In this document: one piece after another, positions 58,966-64,000 of the stretch
Layout of the letters: every line of letters starts with the position of its first letter
How positions within the stretch are numbered: position 1 is the first letter of the stretch
Source of the DNA: Gemmatimonadota bacterium
GTDB lineage: Bacteria > Gemmatimonadota > Gemmatimonadetes > Longimicrobiales > Gaopeijiaceae
Direction: 5' to 3'
Assembly: GCA_028874995.1 (NCBI GenBank)
Contig: JAPPGM010000126.1
Location: forward strand, 19,996 to 83,995
Length of the DNA: 64,000 nt
The notes under the pieces: model-generated
The model's input: the letters and a program-made list of their open reading frames with translations, nothing else
What the model was told of the DNA's origin: nothing
The model's database searches: none
Program-made: the position numbers and the translations under genes

Positions 58966-59230
58966 CAGCCCGTGGACAGGGCCACTCGAGCACCGAGAGC
59001 GCTTGGGGGCCGGGCTGGCAGGGCACGTCCGGCAAGGGAATAGCAGCGCCGCCTGCCCGAAAAGCAGCGCAGGGCGGGAATGCACCCGGGGGTTTTCCAC
59101 GAATCGCCCGCTTGGAACCACCCGCCATTACCCGTTTCGGGACATGATCCGCTATCGTTGTGTAGTTACTGGTAAACAGTTGTGTGTTCCAGTATCGTAG
59201 TTCGGACTCAAAGCGCAGGTGGAGGAGAAG

Positions 59231-59530
59231 ATGGCGGAACGGGATGGAGAATCCGTACTTCGGGCGAAGTACAGGGACTACTGCTCCGCGCGGGTGGCCG
59301 ATGCCCTATTGTCCCTGTCGCCGGAGGAGGTCTTCGCGTTGGCGGAGGCGGAGGCGCGCGCGTCCAACCGGATTGCGCCGAACTCCCACAACGAAGCGAT
59401 CCGCCTCGCGACGGGCAGGATCCGCGACCGCCTTGAGTTGCCGGAATACGAGTCCTGGGCCGAGGAGTATGTGAAGGACCCTTCGAGGTTCGACCCCTAC
59501 CTGATGGGGCTCTGGAAGTCCGAAGAGTGA
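59231..59530 (+). CDS. Small helical hypothetical protein, 99 residues
   Basis: GGAGGAG directly precedes the ATG at 59231, which I prefer to the GTG at 59219. The protein is acidic and helical: VLRAKYRDYCSARVADALLS, PEEVFALAEAEARASNRIAP, and a Tyr/Trp-rich end (YESWAEEYVKDPSRFDPYLM). No signal or motif recognised. Converges with infA. Confidence 0.66.
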   Translation: MAERDGESVLRAKYRDYCSARVADALLSLSPEEVFALAEAEARASNRIAPNSHNEAIRLATGRIRDRLELPEYESWAEEYVKDPSRFDPYLMGLWKSEE

Positions 59531-59561
59531 ACGCGACCGCGCCGGCGCCGCCGCCCGGTCC

Positions 59562-59777
59562 TCACTTGTAGCGGTAGGTCACCCGGCCCCTGGTCAGGTC
59601 GTACGGCGACATTTCGACCTTGACACGATCCCCCGCAAGCACGCGGATGTAGAACTTTCGCATCTTGCCTGATAGGTAGGCCAGGATTTCATGGCCGTTC
59701 TCGAGCTTCACCCGGAAGTTCGCGTTGGGGAGGACCTCGGTTACGGTGCCCTCCATCTCGATTGCGTCGTTGGCCAA
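59562..59777 (-). CDS. infA: Translation initiation factor IF-1
   Basis: A 71-residue S1/OB-fold protein with the IF-1 signature: [69 protein letters not shown]. It binds the 30S A site during initiation. The start is TTG at 59777, which gives [10 protein letters not shown]. It lies 35 bases downstream of ssb, so the two are probably one operon. Confidence 0.96.
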   Translation of the reverse strand: MANDAIEMEGTVTEVLPNANFRVKLENGHEILAYLSGKMRKFYIRVLAGDRVKVEMSPYDLTRGRVTYRYK

Positions 59778-59812
59778 GAGCCTCGATCCTCGCTGTGCTT
59801 TCCCGCGTCCTG

Positions 59813-60253
59813 TCAGAAGGGCAGGTCGTCGTCGGGTTCGGAAATGGGTGGGGCCGGTGCGGGCGCGGGTTCGCGGTAGCCGCCGCGACTCTGGGGGGCC
59901 TGTTCGGCGCGCCCGCCTCCCGTCGATCCAAGCATGATCATCTCGTTCACGATAATGTCCGTCCAGTACCGGGTGCCGCCACGGTCGTCCTGAGTCTGTG
60001 AGTACTCGATCCGGCCCTCGACGTAGAGCCGGTCCCCCTTCTTGACCCACTGCTCCACGACATCGACCAGCCGGCCGAAGAAGGTGAGACGGTGCCACTC
60101 GGTGCGCTCCTGCTGCTGTCCCGACCTGTCCGGGAACGACCGGCTGGTGGCCAGCGAGAACTTGCCGACCCGGGTGCCGGATGCGGTGCTGCGCACATCG
60201 GGGTCGGCGCCGACATTGCCGATCAGGGTGACCTTGTTGAGCGAACGTGCCAT
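59813..60253 (-). CDS. ssb: Single-stranded DNA-binding protein
   Basis: A 146-residue protein. The OB-fold has [52 protein letters not shown] and [15 protein letters not shown]. The flexible Gly/Pro/Arg-rich linker ends in the conserved acidic tip DDDLPF, which recruits replication and repair proteins. It coats single-stranded DNA during replication, repair and recombination. GAGG precedes the ATG. The first gene of an ssb-infA unit. Confidence 0.96.
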   Translation of the reverse strand: MARSLNKVTLIGNVGADPDVRSTASGTRVGKFSLATSRSFPDRSGQQQERTEWHRLTFFGRLVDVVEQWVKKGDRLYVEGRIEYSQTQDDRGGTRYWTDIIVNEMIMLGSTGGGRAEQAPQSRGGYREPAPAPAPPISEPDDDLPF

Positions 60254-60579
60254 TGATTCCTCGAAAAGAATGGTTGTTGCGGACCCTCCCGGGACCGGCC
60301 GGGCCCACTGCCTCCCCGCCCCGTCGTCCGCCTCGGAGACTCACCCTGCGTGTTCACGGGAATCGGTCGATGCCGGGAACGAGCGCGTCACCGGGAGATG
60401 CCAGTGGCAAGGTAAGCGTCCGCTCCGTCCGTCGCTATGCCCCACGCGGTGTTCGGACGAATTGCGTCCCATTCCGACTTGGCAGAGTCCCATCCCGACA
60501 TCTAGGTTCCGGACGCCGATCGGGCCTGCTCCCCCACGGGCGGCCGCGAACCGAACGACCCTGCACCCTGACCCGAAAC
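60254..60579. other. Divergent intergenic region between ssb and enoyl-CoA hydratase
   Basis: 326 bases. It must hold promoters for both directions. I see no clear promoter match, hairpin or small gene; the sequence is GC-rich throughout except for an A-rich patch just upstream of ssb. Confidence 0.4.
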
Positions 60580-61365
60580 ATGACCCAGAACCGGTACGTC
60601 AAGACCGAGATCTCCGGCGCGATCGCCACGGTGACGATCGACCGGCAGGCAAAGCTGAACGCACTCAATCCGGAGGTTATCGCCGGGATCGACGAAGCCT
60701 TCGCCGCGCTACGGGACGACGCGGACCTCCGCGCGGTCATCCTGACGGGCGCGGGAGACAAGGCGTTCGTGGCCGGAGCGGACATCGGGGTGCTGGCGGA
60801 GATGGGGACTCTCACGGGAGCCGAGGTGAGCCGTGCCGGGCAGGAGGTGCTGCGCCGCATCGAGCGCTTCCCGCGGCCGGTGATCGCGGCGGTGGGCGGC
60901 TACGCGCTGGGCGGCGGCTGCGAACTCGCGCTCGCGTGCCATCTTCGTGTCGCGAGCGAGCGCGCCCGTTTCGGCCTCCCCGAAGTCGGGCTCGGGATCA
61001 TCCCGGGGTACGGGGGGACGGTACGGCTGGCGCGGCTGGTGGGACTGGGACGTGCCGCTGAGATGATCCTGACCGGGGAGTTGATCGACGGGAAGCGTGC
61101 GGCGGAGATCGGGCTCGCCAACCTGGTCGTCCCGCACGAGGAGCTCATGGACCGCGCGAGGAAGGTGGCCGGGCGGATCGCGCGGAACGCGCCGGTGGCC
61201 GTCGAAATGGCGCTGGCGTCGCTCTACGGGGCCGAGGAGAACACCATGGAGCACGCGCTGGCTTTCGAGGCCACGCTCTTCGGGCTGCTGGCCTCCACGG
61301 ACGACATGAAGGAGGGGATGGCGGCCTTCCTGGAGAAGCGCAGAGCAGTCTTTCGGGGGGCCTGA
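60580..61365 (+). CDS. Enoyl-CoA hydratase (crotonase family)
   Basis: A 261-residue crotonase. The oxyanion-hole strands are KAFVAGADIGVL and AVGGYALGGGCELALACHLR. Both catalytic Glu residues are visible, in GGGCELAL and FGLPEVGLGIIPGYGGT. It hydrates 2-enoyl-CoA to 3-hydroxyacyl-CoA, the step before the dehydrogenase at 55357. The start at 60580 gives the family's usual N-terminus (MTQNRYVKTEISGAIATVTI). Upstream frame is not protein-like. Confidence 0.94.
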   Translation: MTQNRYVKTEISGAIATVTIDRQAKLNALNPEVIAGIDEAFAALRDDADLRAVILTGAGDKAFVAGADIGVLAEMGTLTGAEVSRAGQEVLRRIERFPRPVIAAVGGYALGGGCELALACHLRVASERARFGLPEVGLGIIPGYGGTVRLARLVGLGRAAEMILTGELIDGKRAAEIGLANLVVPHEELMDRARKVAGRIARNAPVAVEMALASLYGAEENTMEHALAFEATLFGLLASTDDMKEGMAAFLEKRRAVFRGA

Positions 61366-61395
61366 AAACGCGGGTCCGAACGGCCCGGATCCTGT

Positions 61396-61403
61396 TATAT
61401 TTG
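61396..61403 (+). promoter_or_regulatory. FCB-type -7 element TATATTTG upstream of recF
   Basis: TATATTTG is a perfect TAnnTTTG match in an otherwise GC-rich gap, 41 bases before the recF start. No TTG is found 19 bases upstream, so the -33 box is weak or absent. Confidence 0.45.
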
Positions 61404-61444
61404 TACATGTCTGGAAACTCCCGTTCGCGGTCTCGTCCCGCTTC

Positions 61445-62587
61445 GTGGTCTTGAGGGAGCTGGAGCTGCGCCACTTCCGCAACCTGGGGGTACAGGAGTT
61501 GCGTTTTCCCCCTGAAGGGGTGGCGGTGATCGGCGACAACGCCCAGGGGAAGACGAACCTACTGGAGGCGATCTACTACCTGGAGAGCTTCCGCTCCTTC
61601 CGGGGCGCCGGCGACGCCGAACTGACCGCGTTTTCGGAGGACGTGTTCTACGTGAAGGGGTCCGTGGACGGGGACAGGCCGACGACGGTCTCCGCGGGAT
61701 TCGACCGGAAGCGGAGGAAGAAGAAGGTGTCGGTGGACGGTACCGATGCGGTCCGGATTTCGAGCGCGCTCGGCAGGTTGGGCGCGGTCGTCTTCTCGCC
61801 GTCGGATGTGGAGCTGGTCAGCGGCGGGCCGCAGGCGCGGCGCAGGTTTCTGGACATCGTGCTGTCGCTCAACCGGAACGGATACGTGAAAGCTCTCATG
61901 GGCTACAGGAAGGCTCTCGCGCAGCGGAACGCGGCGCTCAAGGCGAATGCCGGAGCGGCGTCGGTCGGTGCGTGGGACGAGGGGTTGGTCGGGAACGGCG
62001 CCCGTGTCACGCACCTGCGTCACGAGTGGACCACGACGTGGTCAGCCCCCTTTTCGGAGTACTGCGATTCCATTTCGAAGTGTGACCCGGTCGGGCTGGT
62101 GTATCGGCCGGACCTCGGGCGCTCGGGGGACGGTGCGGACACGGGCGCCGAATCGTTCGGGGCCGACGAGGGGCGGATCCGGGAGCGGTTCCGGGCCAGG
62201 CTTGCCGAAAGTTGGGAAACGGACCTGCGGCGGGGCGTCACCACGGCCGGTCCCCACCGCGACGACCTCCTGCTGACGATCGCGTCGCGGGGCAGGTCGC
62301 TCGCGGCGCGGACCTACGGCTCCGGGGGACAGCGCCGCACGACCGCGCTGGCGCTGCGCCTGACCGAAGCCGCCACGATCCGGCGGGAGCGGGGCACCGA
62401 GCCGATCCTCCTCCTTGACGACGCCTTCGCCGAACTGGACGAGGGGCGCTCACGGCAGGTCATGGAGCTGCTCAGCAGCGAGGGCACCGGCCAGGTCGTG
62501 CTCACGGCGCCCAAGGAATCGGATGCGCGGCTCAGGGGGCCTGCCCTGGAGCGCTGGCGTATCCGCGAGGGAGTGATCGAAGCGTGA
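61445..62587 (+). CDS. recF: DNA replication and repair protein RecF
   Basis: A 380-residue SMC-like ATPase. Start GTG at 61445 (TTG 61451 possible). Motifs: LRHFRNL, Walker A GDNAQGKT (30-37), VVFSPSDVELVSGGPQARRRFLD, signature YGSGGQRRTTALALRL and Walker B ILLLDDAFAELD. It loads RecA at gaps with RecOR. It overlaps the DUF721 gene, followed by gyrB, an order common in many bacteria, but dnaA and dnaN do not precede it here. Confidence 0.96.
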   Translation: MVLRELELRHFRNLGVQELRFPPEGVAVIGDNAQGKTNLLEAIYYLESFRSFRGAGDAELTAFSEDVFYVKGSVDGDRPTTVSAGFDRKRRKKKVSVDGTDAVRISSALGRLGAVVFSPSDVELVSGGPQARRRFLDIVLSLNRNGYVKALMGYRKALAQRNAALKANAGAASVGAWDEGLVGNGARVTHLRHEWTTTWSAPFSEYCDSISKCDPVGLVYRPDLGRSGDGADTGAESFGADEGRIRERFRARLAESWETDLRRGVTTAGPHRDDLLLTIASRGRSLAARTYGSGGQRRTTALALRLTEAATIRRERGTEPILLLDDAFAELDEGRSRQVMELLSSEGTGQVVLTAPKESDARLRGPALERWRIREGVIEA

Positions 62588-62991
62588 TGGCGAATCCGGC
62601 AGGGAGTGGGCGTAACGCGATTGGCACGGCCGGGCAGGATGGTGGCGGCGACCGCTTGACCCCGGTGGCGAAGGTGCTCCAAGGCTACCTGGACCGCACC
62701 GGGCTGGGAGACTCGCTGGCGCGGCTGGCGGCGCTGGACGAATGGGCTGTGGCCGTGGGCGAGCGGGTCAGCGGGGTGACCCGGCCGGTGGAGGTGCGCG
62801 GCGAGACGCTGGTGGTCGAGGTGCTTTCCAGCGCCTGGATCAATGAGCTGTCCATGATGGGCGAACTCATTCTTGAACGGCTGAACGCCAGGGGAGCGGG
62901 CCCGCCGATCGGGCGAATCCGCTTCCGCCTGGCGGAGACGAAGGACAATCTGACACAATCTTCGGGGCGACCCTATGGCCACGGACAATAG
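62584..62991 (+). CDS. DUF721 / DciA-like protein
   Basis: About 135 residues. The DUF721 core starts LTPVAKVLQGYLDRTGLGDSL and continues WAVAVGERVSGVTRPVEVRG, LVVEVLSSAWINELSMMGEL, with KxH/DciA-like pattern. DciA proteins load or position the replicative helicase in bacteria lacking DnaC. The start GTG 62584 or ATG 62587 overlaps the recF stop, and the end overlaps gyrB by 17 bases. Confidence 0.85.
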   Translation: MMANPAGSGRNAIGTAGQDGGGDRLTPVAKVLQGYLDRTGLGDSLARLAALDEWAVAVGERVSGVTRPVEVRGETLVVEVLSSAWINELSMMGELILERLNARGAGPPIGRIRFRLAETKDNLTQSSGRPYGHGQ

Positions 62992-64000
62992 CAACAGCAC
63001 GAGCGGCAGGGCCGGCGACTACACCTCCAGGCGGATCCAGGTCCTCAAGGGCCTCGAGGCCGTGCGCAAACGGCCCGGTATGTACATCGGGTCCACCTCG
63101 GCGCGGGGGCTTCACCACCTGGTTTACGAAGTCGTGGACAACAGCATCGACGAGGCGATGGCGGGTCACTGCTCCTCCGTGAGCGTGATCATCCGGCCGG
63201 ACAACATCATCAGCGTCGACGACGACGGGCGGGGCATCCCCGTCGACATGCACCCCACCGAGGGCGTCCCGGGGGTCGAGCTGGCGATGACCACCCTGCA
63301 CGCGGGCGGCAAGTTCGACAAGAGCTCGTACAAGGTGTCGGGCGGCCTGCACGGGGTCGGCGTTAGCGTGGTGAACGCGCTCTCGGAGTGGCTGGAGGTG
63401 GAGGTGCGGCGGGGTGGAAAGCGATACCACCAGCGCTATGAGCGTGGAATCAAGGCCACGGAACTCAAGGTGATCGGGTCGGCGCGGGGAACCGGTACGC
63501 TCGTCACCTTCAAGCCCGACCCCGAAGTCTTCACCGAGCTGGCCTTCAACTTCGACACCCTCTCGGCCCGGCTGCGCGAGCTCGCTTTCCTGAACAAGGG
63601 GCTCGAGATCGTGCTGCGCGACGAGCGCACCGACGACGAGACCGGGGATGTCTACCGCTACGACGGAGGACTGGCCGAGTTCGTGGAGTACCTGCGGGGA
63701 CGGCGAACCGCCATTCACCCGCAGGTGGTCTACTTCGAGACGAGCCGGCCCGAGGCCGAGATCGAGCTGGCCATGCAGTACGACGACGGCTTCTCGGAGA
63801 ACATCCACACCTTCGTGAACAACATCGGCACGCACGAGGGCGGCACCCACCTGACCGGACTCAGGTCGGCGCTCACCCGGACGATCAACGACTACGCCCG
63901 CAGGAACAAGATCTTCAAGAAGGACGAGAGCCTGTCGGGCGACGATGTGCGCGAGGGCCTCACCTGCGTGCTGAGCGTGAAGGTGATGGAGCCCCAGTTC
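62975..64000 (+). CDS. gyrB: DNA gyrase subunit B, N-terminal part, runs off the window
   Basis: 342 codons are present up to the window end, open throughout. The GHKL ATPase marks are EVVDNSIDEAMAGHC (the Asn and catalytic Glu region), DDDGRGIPVDMHP and VSGGLHGVGVSVVNALSEWL. The transducer domain follows, with FVNNIGTHEGGTHLTGLR. Gyrase introduces negative supercoils using ATP. The ATG at 62975 overlaps the end of the DUF721 gene by 17 bases, so the three genes are coupled. Confidence 0.97.
   Translation, partial: MATDNSNSTSGRAGDYTSRRIQVLKGLEAVRKRPGMYIGSTSARGLHHLVYEVVDNSIDEAMAGHCSSVSVIIRPDNIISVDDDGRGIPVDMHPTEGVPGVELAMTTLHAGGKFDKSSYKVSGGLHGVGVSVVNALSEWLEVEVRRGGKRYHQRYERGIKATELKVIGSARGTGTLVTFKPDPEVFTELAFNFDTLSARLRELAFLNKGLEIVLRDERTDDETGDVYRYDGGLAEFVEYLRGRRTAIHPQVVYFETSRPEAEIELAMQYDDGFSENIHTFVNNIGTHEGGTHLTGLRSALTRTINDYARRNKIFKKDESLSGDDVREGLTCVLSVKVMEPQF

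Noticed and set aside
1-64000. tRNA or rRNA genes, transposases, prophage
   Set aside because: No T-loop GGTTCGA-type signatures in a cloverleaf context, rRNA segments, terminal inverted repeats or phage genes were found by reading.

Overview
The window is a contiguous piece of a high-GC bacterial chromosome, about two thirds G+C by eye. Gene density is high, short-overlap operons are common, and many starts are GTG or TTG. The gene content suggests Gemmatimonadota or a close relative in the FCB group. It includes a DUF5916 outer-membrane protein, several 6-bladed beta-propeller proteins, a CarboxypepD_reg-type TonB-dependent receptor followed by a lipoprotein, a PorX-type receiver-PglZ regulator, and a few promoters that fit the FCB pattern TTG-N19-TAnnTTxG. 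This assignment is inference: there is no rRNA or tRNA in the window to confirm it. I saw no phage genes, transposases or CRISPR arrays.

Layout. 1-16 kb: ExbD-like lipoprotein, small zinc ribbon, DUF5916 protein, a three-gene minus-strand operon (DsbA-family protein, unknown, catalytically eroded DEAD-box protein), aspartate aminotransferase, O-methyltransferase, fructosamine kinase with LMW phosphatase, an intact RhlE-like helicase, a beta-barrel protein and a propeller protein. 16-24 kb: a nucleobase permease fused to a degenerate anti-sigma-type ATPase domain, a propeller pseudogene with two in-frame amber codons, an S9 peptidase, a coiled-coil protein built from 33-bp tandem repeats, a propeller gene remnant and an intact propeller lipoprotein. 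24-41 kb: PLP enzyme, TonB receptor plus lipoprotein, DtxR regulator, ABC-class ATPase, DUF3179 protein, a barrel gene with a C10 tract near its start, gamma-glutamyltransferase, D-aminoacylase-type amidohydrolase, P1-family peptidase, two related 218-residue barrels, heme o synthase and an SDR.

41-50 kb is a long plus-strand envelope block: TonB, PorX-like regulator, MsbA-like exporter, LpxL-like acyltransferase, glycosyltransferase 2, two DUF3108 proteins and an isoprenylcysteine-methyltransferase-like membrane enzyme. Many of these genes overlap or nearly touch. The layout suggests a coordinated route for making and exporting an outer-envelope lipid or glycolipid. 50-56 kb carries a glycosylasparaginase, an isocitrate/isopropylmalate-type dehydrogenase that lacks any ordinary start codon, a thiolase and a 3-hydroxyacyl-CoA dehydrogenase. 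56-64 kb holds information-processing genes (rpsU, ssb-infA, recF-DUF721-gyrB), an enoyl-CoA hydratase and four small or uncharacterised genes behind unusually AT-rich upstream regions.

The most unusual items are the permease-ATPase fusion, the helicase whose catalytic motifs are all lost, the C10 tract that could switch an outer-membrane protein on and off, the amber-interrupted propeller gene, the missing start codon at 52027, and a recurring paired-palindrome element at gene ends.
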